The notes: generated from the sequence alone by a model not told the origin. A stretch of 64,000 nt of DNA from Streptomyces sp. A2-16 (GCF_018128905.1 NZ_CP063808.1:9610001-9674000); one strand, 5' to 3'. Counted from the first letter of the stretch, positions 1 to 7,954 are shown. Numbers and translations are program-made.

Positions 1-1034
1 GAGAAGCGGGCGACGACGGCGGCCGGGACCTGCGCCGACGCCCGGTGCAGCAGGGTGAGCAGGGCCGCGAGGCCGCCCAGCCACACCGCCATCGCCAGGA
101 CGTGCAGGACCGCTGACGTCATCGCCACCGGCACCTGGATCCCGGCGGACGCGTGCTCGGCGGCGGCCCAGGTCAGCGCGAGACCCACGGCGAGCACTCC
201 GCCCGCCGCCTGCCACGCGCGCGGCAGCCTGGACTCGCCGAGCCGCAGCAGTCGTACGACGAAGAAGCACGCGACCAGCAGCAGTGCCAGGCGGACCAGG
301 AGTGCTTCTCCCGGGCGGGTGCTCAGGGTGCGTTGGAAGGCCCTCAGCGAGAAGGCGGAGGCAGGGCCGGCCCCGGACTCGTACGGGGCCCGCAGCACCA
401 GCAGGAACAGCGTCGAGCCGAGCAGGGTGCCCCAGCCCGCCCACAGGAGCGGACGCAGGCGGGACGGCTCCGACGGGCGGCAGGCGGTGAGGAAGACGGC
501 GGTGCCGATGAGCAGGGCCGCGGCGAGGTAGGCCAGGTAGCGGCCCATGTTGAAGAGGCTCTCGGTGGCCGGGTCCTCGGTCGGGCCGGTGTCCAGGACC
601 ACGGTGGCCGGGGAGGGTTTGCCGACCGAGAAGGTGAAGGCGCCGGAGACGGGGTGGCTGTCGGCCGAGACGACCCGCCAGGCCACCGTGTAGGTGCCCT
701 GGGCGAGCTTGGCGGGCAGGGAGACACGGGCCGTGTCCGAACCGCCCGGCCCGTGTCCGGCGTCACCGACCTTCAGGCGCTTGCCGTCGGGGTCGAGCAC
801 CCGGAAGGAGTCGTCGAGCAGGCCGACGGACTCGGTGAAGGTCAGGGTGATGTCACGCGGGGCGGACTTGAGGACGGTTCCGTCCTCGGGGTCGGTGGAC
901 CGGAGGGCCGCGTGGGCCGACGCGGCTCCCGCGCCGCCGAAGAGGAGCAGGACCAGCACGGTGCCCAGCAGCACCAGCCCTTGAAGCCCTCGCCCTCGCC
1001 GGCCTGCGCTGCTGCCTGCACGCTCACACCTCAC
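1..1034 (-). CDS. CopC/CopD copper resistance fusion protein, 3' end outside window
   Basis: Minus-strand gene running off the left edge, so the C-terminus is missing. From a GTG at 1034 the frame gives a hydrophobic signal segment ending in ASAHA, then a CopC domain that starts with HAALRSTDPEDGTV (the conserved N-terminal copper-ligand His after signal cleavage) and contains DSHPVSGAFTFSVGKP with the second conserved His. From about residue 150 onward it is multi-spanning membrane sequence of the CopD type (MGRYLAYLAAALLIGTA and further segments). The family handles copper at or across the membrane. Start is uncertain because the frame is open further upstream and no clear ribosome site is seen. 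Confidence 0.85.
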   Translation of the reverse strand, partial: MRCERAGSSAGRRGRGLQGLVLLGTVLVLLLFGGAGAASAHAALRSTDPEDGTVLKSAPRDITLTFTESVGLLDDSFRVLDPDGKRLKVGDAGHGPGGSDTARVSLPAKLAQGTYTVAWRVVSADSHPVSGAFTFSVGKPSPATVVLDTGPTEDPATESLFNMGRYLAYLAAALLIGTAVFLTACRPSEPSRLRPLLWAGWGTLLGSTLFLLVLRAPYESGAGPASAFSLRAFQRTLSTRPGEALLVRLALLLVACFFVVRLLRLGESRLPRAWQAAGGVLAVGLALTWAAAEHASAGIQVPVAMTSAVLHVLAMAVWLGGLAALLTLLHRASAQVPAAVVARF

Positions 1035-1097
1035 GTCACTACTCCGTACCTGGGCTCGAGGTCTTCCCGATAGGTACGGACGCGAGCCCCCGAGCGC

Positions 1098-1850
1098 TCA
1101 CCAGGTCGGCCGGGCGGACATTCCGCCGTCCACGGCCAGGTCGTGCCCGGTGATCCAGGACGCGAGCGGCGAGGCGAGGAACACGCACGCGTCGGCCACG
1201 TCCTCGGGGCGCCCGAGCCGCCCCAGGGGCGCCTTACGGACCCACCGCTCGAGCCCCTCCGGCCAGTCCTCCGCCAGCCCCTCCCGGTCGATCAGCCCGG
1301 GCGAGACGGTGTTCACGCGGATGCGGTGCGGGCCGTACTCCAGGGCCGCCGCCCGCGCGTGCGCCACGACCGCGGCCTTGGAGGCGGAGTAGTGGGCGTG
1401 CCCGGGTGCGGACCGGCCCGCCTCGATGGACGCGATGTGGGTGACGGACCCGCCCTGTCGCATGAGCTCCGCGGCCGCCTGCGTGCAGGCGAAGACGCCG
1501 GTGAGGTTGGTGTCGACGACGGCCCGCCACTGCGCGGCCGTCATCCCGGGCAGGGGCTGGACGGGCTGCACGCCGGCGTTGTTGACCAGGGCGGTCAGTC
1601 CACCGCCCCACGCGGCGGCCTCCCGGACCAGCCGCCGGCACTGGTCCTCGTCCCGCAGATCCGCTTCCAGTACGACGGCCCGGGCGCCCGAGTCCTCGAT
1701 CCGGGACGCCACGTCACGCGCGGCCGCCGCAGCCGTACGGCAGTGGACGGCGACCGCGGCGCCCTCCTCGGCGAACCGCAGCGCGATCCCCCGCCCGATG
1801 CCGCCGCCGGCGCCCGTGACCAGGGCGACCTGTCCTTCCAGGAGTCTCAT
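1098..1850 (-). CDS. SDR family NAD(P)-dependent oxidoreductase
   Basis: A 250-residue classical short-chain dehydrogenase. The Rossmann glycine motif VTGAGGGIGRG lies at residues 11-21, the NNAG motif at about residue 90, and the catalytic YSASK at about residue 155; the C-terminus ends GHDLAVDGGMS as in typical SDRs. The ATG at 1850 overlaps the stop of the upstream cupin gene as ATGA, so the two are probably translationally coupled. It is the last gene of the minus-strand run that starts at an iron box, which suggests redox chemistry on a siderophore-related or scavenged substrate; the actual substrate cannot be read from the sequence. Confidence 0.88.
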   Translation of the reverse strand: MRLLEGQVALVTGAGGGIGRGIALRFAEEGAAVAVHCRTAAAAARDVASRIEDSGARAVVLEADLRDEDQCRRLVREAAAWGGGLTALVNNAGVQPVQPLPGMTAAQWRAVVDTNLTGVFACTQAAAELMRQGGSVTHIASIEAGRSAPGHAHYSASKAAVVAHARAAALEYGPHRIRVNTVSPGLIDREGLAEDWPEGLERWVRKAPLGRLGRPEDVADACVFLASPLASWITGHDLAVDGGMSARPTW

Positions 1851-2314
1851 GGGCGGCACAGTGCCGCGATCCGGGCGGCCTCCGAGGGATAACGCGCCGT
1901 CAGTTCGGCCGCGTCCCCGTGCTCGTAGTCCTCGTAGGTGAAGCCGGGTGCCATGGTGCAGCCGAAGAAGGTCCATGCGCCGCGGGTGCGGGCCCCCATC
2001 CAGGTGCCCGAGGGGACGGTCAGCTGGGGGTGCTGTCCCTCGCGTATGTCCGGGCCCAGGACGGCAGTGGCCGCCGTGCCGTCCGGGGCGAGGAGCAGGA
2101 GGTCCAGGGGGTCGCCGAGGTAGTGGTGCCAGACCTCGTCGCTGGGCAGGCGGTGCAGGGCGGAGTAGTCGTCCGCGGTCAGCAGGGCGACGATCGCCGT
2201 GCCGTGCGGTCTGCCGTCGGCGCGCTCCGCTCCGGCCCAGGTCTGCCGGAACAGCCCGCCCTCACGCGGGATCGGTATCAGGCCGTAGTGGGCGACGAGG
2301 TCGTCAGGCGTCAC
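1847..2314 (-). CDS. cupin, DUF985 family
   Basis: A 155-residue DUF985 (Cupin_5) protein: YGLIPIPREGGLFRQTW near the N-terminus, a DEVWHHYLGDPLDLLLL strand carrying the usual His pair, and GTWMGARTRGAWTFFGCTMAPGFTYEDYE near the end. The family is a single-domain cupin of uncertain enzymatic role, probably binding a small ligand or metal. The GTG start at 2314 overlaps the acetyltransferase stop by 11 bp and the 3' end overlaps the SDR start by 4 bp, so it is embedded in the same operon. Confidence 0.88.
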   Translation of the reverse strand: MTPDDLVAHYGLIPIPREGGLFRQTWAGAERADGRPHGTAIVALLTADDYSALHRLPSDEVWHHYLGDPLDLLLLAPDGTAATAVLGPDIREGQHPQLTVPSGTWMGARTRGAWTFFGCTMAPGFTYEDYEHGDAAELTARYPSEAARIAALCRP

Positions 2315-2915
2315 CCGGAAAGGCTACCTCCCTTGCCAGGAAGGCCAGTTGGGCGTGCTTCTCGGGCAGGTGCACGTCCGGGAGGTCGATCTCCGGCAGC
2401 ACGACCGTGTCTCCGGCCACGAAACCCTGCTTCAGGAAGCGGGCGATGGCCTTCTCGTTGCGCACGTCGGGGTCGACCACGACCCGTCGCCTGTCCAGGG
2501 CCAGCAGCACGTACGAGGCCACGGCGGACAGCAGCGCCTTGGACCAGCCGGGACGCGTGCCGTGCGGGCCGGGGGGCGGGAGCAGCAGGTGGATGCCGAT
2601 GTCACCGGGTTCGACGGAGTAGCACTCGCTGACGCGGTCGGCTTCCGGTTCGTAGGTCTGGAGCAGCCCGGCCGGTTCGCCGTCCTTCTCCAGCAGATAG
2701 GCGTGGTGGGTGTCGAGGGTGTCCAAGTGGGCGTAGATCTCGGCGACCTGCTGCCGGGTGAGGCCGTTCATGCCCCAGAAGCGGGCGCGTTCGTCGCGCA
2801 CCCAGGTGTGGACGGTGGCCGCGTCGGCGTGCGGGTCGAGACGCAGGATGCGGACGGTGCCGAAGCCGTCCACCGTCCGGGTGTGGACCGCTTCGCGGGT
2901 GGGGGTGTGGGACAT
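2304..2915 (-). CDS. GNAT N-acyltransferase, siderophore type (IucB/AlcB/MbtK-like)
   Basis: A 203-residue protein of the GNAT subfamily that acylates hydroxylamino groups during hydroxamate siderophore assembly. Recognisable parts are FGTVRILRLDPHADAATVH, FWGMNGLT, YLLEKDGEPAGLLQTYEP and the acetyl-CoA-side stretch DIGIHLLLPPPG, ending with VVVDPDVRNEKAIARF and GFV. It starts 8 bp after the penicillin-acylase-like gene and overlaps the cupin. In Streptomyces a penicillin-amidase gene and an N-acetyltransferase gene called desG and desH have been described with the desferrioxamine cluster; this pair has that composition. No desABCD genes lie in this window, so the name is inferred and not assigned. 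Confidence 0.85.
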   Translation of the reverse strand: MSHTPTREAVHTRTVDGFGTVRILRLDPHADAATVHTWVRDERARFWGMNGLTRQQVAEIYAHLDTLDTHHAYLLEKDGEPAGLLQTYEPEADRVSECYSVEPGDIGIHLLLPPPGPHGTRPGWSKALLSAVASYVLLALDRRRVVVDPDVRNEKAIARFLKQGFVAGDTVVLPEIDLPDVHLPEKHAQLAFLAREVAFPGDA

Positions 2916-2923
2916 CGGTCTCC

Positions 2924-5008
2924 TCAGTCTTCCTTCTTCAGCTGCTGCCAGTCGGTGCCGACCGGGACGAGTTCTCCCCTGAGCCACAAGGGGAGTTGGT
3001 CGCGGTGATGGGGTGAGCCGGGTGTGCCGCAGGCGCCCAGCGGGACCACCCAGCGGCTGTCCTCGCGGCGGGCCAGGTCCCAGACGTAGCGGGCGGCCGG
3101 GCCGCGCGCGGCGAGATCGGTGAGCCCGGGCACGGCGGAGGTGCACAGGACGCAGTCGTGGTCGCCGGAGAGGGCGGGGGCGTCCCACTCGCGCTCGGGA
3201 AGCGCCTGCCAGGGGACGAGGCGGTGGGTGTCGCCCCAGGTGCCCCGCGGCGGTTCGGCGGCCACTTCCTCCAGGGCGGCCCGCACGGTCCCGGGCCGGT
3301 CGATGCCGTACAACTCCTCGGCGCGCAGCAGATGTTCGAGCGCGAAGGCGACTCGGGGGACGAGGCCGAGCCAGGGGAGGAGGACATCGGGGTAGGCGGG
3401 CGGGCTGGTCAGGGCCTCGAACGCGGGGTGGGCGGCGAGCCGTCGTACGACCGCGCTGCGTACGGCGGCGTACAGGGCGGCCTCGCCGCTGCTCGCGTCC
3501 ATGCGGCGATCCCAGCGCAGCAGCGTCACCCTCATGGTGGTGGCCGCGGGGCTCAGGTCGTGCAGGGCCTCGATGTGATCCAGCAGGGGCTGGGCCGACG
3601 CGAGTCGGGTGTCCGTGTGGATCCGCGCCATGTCGGCGGCCGACCAGTGCGTCTTCTCCTTCAGCAGGGCGGTGATGCGGTGCGCCCGGTGGGGCGGGGC
3701 GAACTCGACGCCGAGCGGGGTGGCGGGGCCACGCTGGTTGGCCATCACGGCGATGCCGTCGGTGAGACCGGCGCGGGGGGTGTCGTGCCAGCCCTGCCAG
3801 TCGTGCCCGGGCTCCCAGGCGGGCACGGGACGCAGCCGGTTCGCCTCCGCGCGCACGGGGACCCTTCCGGCGACCCGGTGCAGCAGTCCGCCCTCGGTGT
3901 CGGCGGCCTGCACGACGTTCACGGGCTCGACCCACACGTCGAACGCCCGGTCCACGTCGGCGGTACGACGGGCACGGAGCAGGGGGAGCAGCGCACTGAA
4001 GCCGAGGTCCTCGGTGACCCGGGGCGGGTAGCGGAGGGCGAGGGCGAGGGGGGCGGACCGGAGGTCGTCCGGTTCCTCCAGGACTCCTCCGTCCAGGCCC
4101 TCGGGGCCTCCGGCGATCACCGGGCCCCTTTCGGTCTCGATCAGTTCGATCTCGACCGGGGGTTCGCCCGCGACCTCGATGGTCTCGGTGTGGCGGGTGG
4201 CGCGCTGCCAGTGACCGCCCGGGCCGAGGGACTCGACCCCGGCGCCCGTGCGGCGCAGCCGTTCGCGGTAGAGGTCCTGGTAGTCGGCCATGGCGTTGGT
4301 GATGGACCAGGCGACCGTGCCGGTGTGGCCGAAGTGGGCGATGCCGGGGACGCCGGGCACAGCGAGGCCGATGACGTCGAACTCGGGGCAGGCCAGGCGG
4401 ATCTGCTGGTAGACGCCCGGGTCCTCGATGTAGCGGTGGGGGTCGCCCGCGAGGACGGCGTGCCCGGTGGTGGTGCGGGCGCCCGAGACCAGCCAGCCGT
4501 TGCTGCCGGCGGTGCCCGGGCCGTCGGTGGCGAAGAGGCGGACCGCGTCCGGCCCCAGGTGCCGTATCGCCTCGTCCCGCCACAGCTTGGCCGGGAAGCC
4601 GGCGAACAGGATGTGCGTGGCGAGCCAGACGCCGAGCGGGGTCCAGGGCTCCCAGCGCCCCGGGGCGAGCCCGACACGGGCGAACTCGGGGGCCGAGGTG
4701 GACGGCAGCTCCTCGTTCACGCCGTCGACGTAGGCCCGCACCCACTCGGCGGTCTCCGGGTCCCGTCTCTCCAGCGCGGCGAAACAGCGTCTCGCCGTGT
4801 CGGCCAGGCGGGCCCGTCTCGCGAGGGTGTCCCAGGACAGGGCCCCGGCACCGAGGAAGGCGGCCGAGGTGCCCTGTGCGCGATGCCGTTCGACCTCCAG
4901 CTGCCAGGCACGGTCGCGGGCGGTGACCCGGCCCTGGGCGCGGGCGAGTTCACGCGCGCTGCCCGCGCGGAGATGGGGAATCCCCCAGGCGTCGCGGTAG
5001 ATCTCCAT
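2924..5008 (-). CDS. penicillin acylase family Ntn hydrolase (DesG-like)
   Basis: A 694-residue member of the penicillin amidase (Ntn-hydrolase) family, which is normally self-processed into alpha and beta chains at a Ser. The motif GTAGSNGWLVSG places the nucleophile at about residue 169, preceded by an alpha-chain region beginning YRDAWGIPHL; DPHRYIEDPGVYQQI and NVVQAADTEG are also family-like. I chose the ATG at 5008 because GAGGGTGAGC lies just upstream; GTG codons at 5014 and 5020 are alternatives. No signal peptide is visible, whereas classical penicillin acylases are exported, so a cytosolic role is likely. It is first in the operon behind an iron box and precedes a siderophore GNAT. 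Function inferred: amide hydrolysis or acyl transfer on hydroxamate siderophores. Confidence 0.87.
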   Translation of the reverse strand: MEIYRDAWGIPHLRAGSARELARAQGRVTARDRAWQLEVERHRAQGTSAAFLGAGALSWDTLARRARLADTARRCFAALERRDPETAEWVRAYVDGVNEELPSTSAPEFARVGLAPGRWEPWTPLGVWLATHILFAGFPAKLWRDEAIRHLGPDAVRLFATDGPGTAGSNGWLVSGARTTTGHAVLAGDPHRYIEDPGVYQQIRLACPEFDVIGLAVPGVPGIAHFGHTGTVAWSITNAMADYQDLYRERLRRTGAGVESLGPGGHWQRATRHTETIEVAGEPPVEIELIETERGPVIAGGPEGLDGGVLEEPDDLRSAPLALALRYPPRVTEDLGFSALLPLLRARRTADVDRAFDVWVEPVNVVQAADTEGGLLHRVAGRVPVRAEANRLRPVPAWEPGHDWQGWHDTPRAGLTDGIAVMANQRGPATPLGVEFAPPHRAHRITALLKEKTHWSAADMARIHTDTRLASAQPLLDHIEALHDLSPAATTMRVTLLRWDRRMDASSGEAALYAAVRSAVVRRLAAHPAFEALTSPPAYPDVLLPWLGLVPRVAFALEHLLRAEELYGIDRPGTVRAALEEVAAEPPRGTWGDTHRLVPWQALPEREWDAPALSGDHDCVLCTSAVPGLTDLAARGPAARYVWDLARREDSRWVVPLGACGTPGSPHHRDQLPLWLRGELVPVGTDWQQLKKED

Positions 5009-5031
5009 GCTCACCCTCACACCCGCTCACT

Positions 5032-5055
5032 TTAAGTTAGGCTTACCTAAGTTAA
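5032..5055. promoter_or_regulatory. iron box (DmdR/IdeR-type operator) in a divergent promoter region
   Basis: The core TTAAGTTAGGCTTACCTAA (5032-5050) is very close to the actinobacterial iron-box consensus TTAGGTTAGGCTCACCTAA, and the flank extends the dyad with a further GTTAA. It sits between the acylase start (5008, minus) and the siderophore-interacting protein start (5093, plus), so one site could repress both directions under iron sufficiency. Confidence 0.88.
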
Positions 5056-5092
5056 CTTGGTGTGGGAATCGTACGCGAGGGGTGAAAAGGTC

Positions 5093-5830
5093 ATGGGGCA
5101 GGGGCACGGCTGGGAGGGAGCGGTCCTCAGACTGCTGCGCGCGAAGGACTTCGTGTTCACCGTGACCGGCGCCGAGGACGTCACCGGCGACTACCGGCGG
5201 GTGCGTCTCACCGACGGCGGCATGCTGGCCGCCACCGGCGTCCACCCCACGATGTGGGTGCGCCTGTGGTTCTCCGCCGCGGGCAAGCCGCATCAGCGCG
5301 CGTACACCCTGGTCGACCCGGACCCCGAGGCCGGCACCTTCAGCCTGGAGTTCGCCCTGCACGACGGCGTGGCCAGCGACTGGGCCCGCACGGCGAAGCC
5401 CGGCGACACCATCGAGGCCACGGTCCACGGCACCGGCTTCGACCACCCGGATCCCGAGCCCTCCCACGTCTTCGCCTTCGGCGACCCCGCCTCCCTGCCC
5501 GCCCTCAACTCCCTCCTCGACGCCCTGGACTCCTCCCCCGCGACCGTCTGGTTCGAGGGCGGCGACGAGGACCTGCCCTTCCGCACCGACCCGACCCGCC
5601 ACGAGGTCCGCCGGATCCTGCGCCTCGACTCCGGGGCGCACCTGGTCGCCCAGGCGAAGGCGGAACTGCCCGACCTGCTGAAGAGCCACCCCGACGCGTA
5701 CGTGTGGATCGCCTGCGACACGGCGACGACCCGGGCCCTGTCGTCGTACGTCCGCAAGGACCTCGGCGTCGCCAAGGAGCGGGTGAACGCGCTCGGCTAC
5801 TGGAGGGACCAGCCCGCCGGCTCCCGGTAG
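5093..5830 (+). CDS. siderophore-interacting protein (FAD-binding ferric-siderophore reductase)
   Basis: A 245-residue SIP-family flavoprotein. The N-terminal half has the FAD-binding pattern HQRAYTLVDPD (RxYT), and the C-terminal half has the NAD(P)H-side strands FAFGDPASLPAL and YVWIACDTATTRALSSYVRKDLGV, followed by the usual end ALGYWR. The family reduces ferric siderophores in the cytoplasm to free iron. The ATG at 5093 with AAAAGG upstream was chosen over a TTG at 5057 inside the promoter region. It is transcribed divergently from the acylase/GNAT operon across the iron box, supporting a shared iron-limitation response. Confidence 0.92.
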   Translation: MGQGHGWEGAVLRLLRAKDFVFTVTGAEDVTGDYRRVRLTDGGMLAATGVHPTMWVRLWFSAAGKPHQRAYTLVDPDPEAGTFSLEFALHDGVASDWARTAKPGDTIEATVHGTGFDHPDPEPSHVFAFGDPASLPALNSLLDALDSSPATVWFEGGDEDLPFRTDPTRHEVRRILRLDSGAHLVAQAKAELPDLLKSHPDAYVWIACDTATTRALSSYVRKDLGVAKERVNALGYWRDQPAGSR

Positions 5831-5863
5831 AGGCGCGCCGCCGGCGGGGGCATGATCGGGGTC

Positions 5864-6451
5864 ATGGACGTCACCCTGCACCTCGCCCAGGACCCCGAGG
5901 CCGACGAACTCCTCGGCCGCTCCCCGCTCGCCGCGCTGGTCGGGATGCTGCTGGACCAGCAGGTCCCGATGGAGTGGGCGTTCAAGGGGCCCCGCACCAT
6001 CGCGGACCGCCTCGGTGCGAACGACCTCGACGCGCACGACATCGCCGCGCAGGACCCGGACGCCTTCGCCGCGCTGCTCTCCGAGAAGCCGGCCGTGCAC
6101 CGCTACCCCGGGTCGATGGCCAAACGGATCCAGCAGCTGTGCCAGTACCTCGTCGAGCACTACGACGGGGAGGCCGAGCTGGTCTGGAAGGGCGTCGAGG
6201 ACGGACGCGAACTGCTGCGCCGCCTGGAGGAGCTGCCCGGGTTCGGGAAGCAGAAGGCCCAGATCTTCCTGGCGTTGCTGGGCAAGCAGCTCGGTGTCCG
6301 GCCCAACGGCTGGCGGGAGGCCGCGGGCGCCTACGGCGAACCGAAGTCCTTCCGGTCCGTCGCCGACATCACCGGCCCCGAGTCACTGACCAAGGTCCGC
6401 GCGCACAAGCAGGAGATGAAGGCGGCGGCGAAGGCGGCCAAGAAGTCGTAG
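5864..6451 (+). CDS. HhH-GPD family base-excision-repair-like protein
   Basis: About 195 residues with the HhH-GPD glycosylase fold: LLDQQVPMEWAF for the helix that contacts DNA, and the hairpin-helix-hairpin LPGFGKQKAQIFLALLG at about residues 125-141. In canonical enzymes the HhH is followed by VDTH with the catalytic Asp; here the corresponding stretch reads GVRPNGWREAAG, and the EndoIII Lys position in the hairpin is Gln. It may therefore be a divergent glycosylase or a DNA-binding relative. An alternative ATG lies at 5852. The C-terminus is Lys/Ala-rich (KAAAKAAKKS), plausible for DNA contact. A 19-bp tandem repeat follows directly. Confidence 0.82.
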   Translation: MDVTLHLAQDPEADELLGRSPLAALVGMLLDQQVPMEWAFKGPRTIADRLGANDLDAHDIAAQDPDAFAALLSEKPAVHRYPGSMAKRIQQLCQYLVEHYDGEAELVWKGVEDGRELLRRLEELPGFGKQKAQIFLALLGKQLGVRPNGWREAAGAYGEPKSFRSVADITGPESLTKVRAHKQEMKAAAKAAKKS

Positions 6452-6462
6452 CGGCCGGGGTG

Positions 6463-6595
6463 GTCGCGAGCGGCCGGGGGCGTCGTGACCGGCCGAGGTC
6501 GTCGTGACCGGCCGAGGTCGTCGTGACCGGCCGGAGCCGTCGCGACCGGCCGGAGCCGTCGCGACCGGCCGGAGCCGTCGTGACCGGCACGGGTA
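6463..6595. repeat. 19-bp tandem repeat, seven copies
   Basis: Seven head-to-tail copies of a 19-bp unit, typical form GTCGTGACCGGCCGAGGTC, start at 6463, 6482, 6501, 6520, 6539, 6558 and 6577. The first and last copies are degenerate. Each unit contains the palindromic core ACCGGCC or CCGGCCGG. The array fills the gap between the HhH-GPD gene and the HdeD gene; no ORF uses it convincingly. Confidence 0.9.
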
Positions 6596-6659
6596 GCCCT
6601 GGTCAGCTGGGTGGCCCGCCCCGGTGGCAGTGCCGTGGGCGGCGGTCCCACCATGGATC

Positions 6660-7334
6660 ATGACCGAGTTCGACGACCGCTTCGACGACCGCAGGGTCCA
6701 CGCGGGCCACCCTCCGGGCCACCCGACCGGCAGCGCGCCGGGCAGCGCGCCGCACGAACCGGAGCCGCCCTTCGAGGGCCCCCTGCACACCCTCGCCCGC
6801 GCCGCCTGGCAGGTCGTCCTGCTCACCGGGATCGCCTCCCTGATCCTGGGGGTGCTGGTCCTGGTCTGGCCCGGCGCCTCCCTGCTCGCGGCCGGTGTCC
6901 TGTTCGGCGTCTACCTCCTGATCAGCGGCATCTTCCAGCTGGTCGCCGCCTTCGGCACCCACAGGACGACCGCCCTGCGCGTCCTGGCCTTCATCAGCGG
7001 CACCCTGTCGATCCTGCTGGGCCTGTTCTGTCTGCGCGGCCCGATGCGGTCGATCCTGCTGCTCGCCCTGTGGATCGGCATCGGCTGGCTGATCCGCGGC
7101 ATCACCCAGACCCTGGCCGCCGCCTCCGACCGTTCGATGCCGGCCCGTGGCTGGCAGATCTTCCTCGGAGCGCTCACCTTCGTCGCCGGGATCGTGCTGA
7201 TCGACGCCCCCTTCGAGTCGGTCGCCGTGCTGACCCTGGTCGGCGGGATCTGGCTGGTCGTCGTCGGAGTCGTCGAGATCGTCACCGCGCTCAGCATCCG
7301 CGGCCGGGCCCGGCAGGTGCCGCGGACGGTCTGA
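6660..7334 (+). CDS. HdeD family (DUF308) integral membrane protein
   Basis: A 224-residue protein with a 40-residue hydrophilic, proline- and glycine-rich N-terminus and about six closely spaced transmembrane helices, for example QVVLLTGIASLILGVLVLVWP, LLAAGVLFGVYLLISGIFQLV and LVGGIWLVVVGVVEIVTAL. This layout with repeated LGxxxLxxP elements is that of the DUF308/HdeD family, associated with acid resistance in enterobacteria but of unknown role in actinobacteria. The ATG at 6660 beginning MTEFDDRF was preferred over in-frame upstream codons. It stands alone after the tandem repeat. Confidence 0.85.
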   Translation: MTEFDDRFDDRRVHAGHPPGHPTGSAPGSAPHEPEPPFEGPLHTLARAAWQVVLLTGIASLILGVLVLVWPGASLLAAGVLFGVYLLISGIFQLVAAFGTHRTTALRVLAFISGTLSILLGLFCLRGPMRSILLLALWIGIGWLIRGITQTLAAASDRSMPARGWQIFLGALTFVAGIVLIDAPFESVAVLTLVGGIWLVVVGVVEIVTALSIRGRARQVPRTV

Positions 7335-7468
7335 ACCCGACCGCGTTCACGGCCCCTTGCGGGCACCGTCCCCGTCCGGGCGCCGCCCTCACGCGGGCAC
7401 TGCTGCGACCGGGTGAATTCCACGGCCGAAGTGATGAAGCAGGCGCGTCGGAGGGGGAGACGACCTGC

Positions 7469-7783
7469 GTGAGCACCGTACGACGCCCCCCGCATCGCCA
7501 TGCCTGGCTGCGCGCGCTCGTGCTGCTCCTCGCCCTCCTGGTCCCGGGCGCCCCCGCCCAGACCCACGCGGCCCACGTCGTGGCCGGTGAGATCGCCGAG
7601 CACGACGTCCTCGACACCGCCCTGCGGCCGCCGGCCCGGGCCGCCCAGCGCGCGGCCGTACCGCTGCGCCCCGCACCGCGACCGGAGCCGGTCCCCGGGG
7701 TGCCGGCCGACCGTCCCCGCCCGGCGCCGCCACGACCGCCGTACGCGCTGCCCGTCCTGCGTTCCGTGGTCCTGCGCTGCTGA
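7469..7783 (+). CDS. small putative secreted protein, Pro/Ala/Arg-rich
   Basis: A 104-residue ORF starting at GTG 7469 with GGGGGAGA at good spacing. The N-terminus (VRRPPHRHAW, then LRALVLLLALLVPGAPAQTHA) looks like a signal peptide with an AxA-type cleavage area. The mature part is rich in proline, arginine and alanine and has one cysteine at the very end (VVLRC). No family recognised. A second small ORF follows 51 bp downstream, so they may form a short transcript ending at the hairpin at 7959-7988. Confidence 0.65.
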   Translation: MSTVRRPPHRHAWLRALVLLLALLVPGAPAQTHAAHVVAGEIAEHDVLDTALRPPARAAQRAAVPLRPAPRPEPVPGVPADRPRPAPPRPPYALPVLRSVVLRC

Positions 7784-7834
7784 CAGAGCCCGCTTCCGCC
7801 ATGCCTGTTCAGCACTCACGCAAGGAACACCGTC

Positions 7835-7954
7835 ATGCCCGTCGACCCGTACGCGGTCCTGCGCGCCCTGCTGCGCGCGGAGGCCGCGCGCAGTGCGCCG
7901 AAACCGCAGAGCACGAAGCAGAAGCCACCGGTGCGGGAGGAGAAGCGCGGCTGA
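7835..7954 (+). CDS. 39-residue small protein
   Basis: ATG at 7835 with AAGGAAC about 8 bp upstream opens a 39-codon frame beginning MPVDPYAVLRALLRAEAAR and ending in a Lys/Glu/Pro-rich tail (PPVREEKRG). The hydrophobic/basic first half could form an amphipathic helix. It ends 4 bp before a perfect hairpin terminator, which supports a real short transcript. No family recognised; coding status is plausible rather than proven. Confidence 0.55.
   Translation: MPVDPYAVLRALLRAEAARSAPKPQSTKQKPPVREEKRG

Noticed and set aside
2304..4745. 813-codon open frame antisense/offset to the acylase, Arg/Pro-rich
   Set aside because: Its only protein-like part is the final 200 residues, which is the GNAT gene itself starting at 2915; the rest is a shadow frame of the penicillin acylase gene caused by scarcity of stops at high GC.
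1098..5830. Complete desferrioxamine biosynthetic cluster
   Set aside because: No lysine decarboxylase, hydroxylase or NIS synthetase (desA, desB, desD) is present; only tailoring-like and reductase genes are found.
6463..6595. CRISPR array
   Set aside because: The 19-bp units are directly adjacent with no unique spacers and no cas genes nearby. The 31- and 33-bp arrays fail for the same reason.
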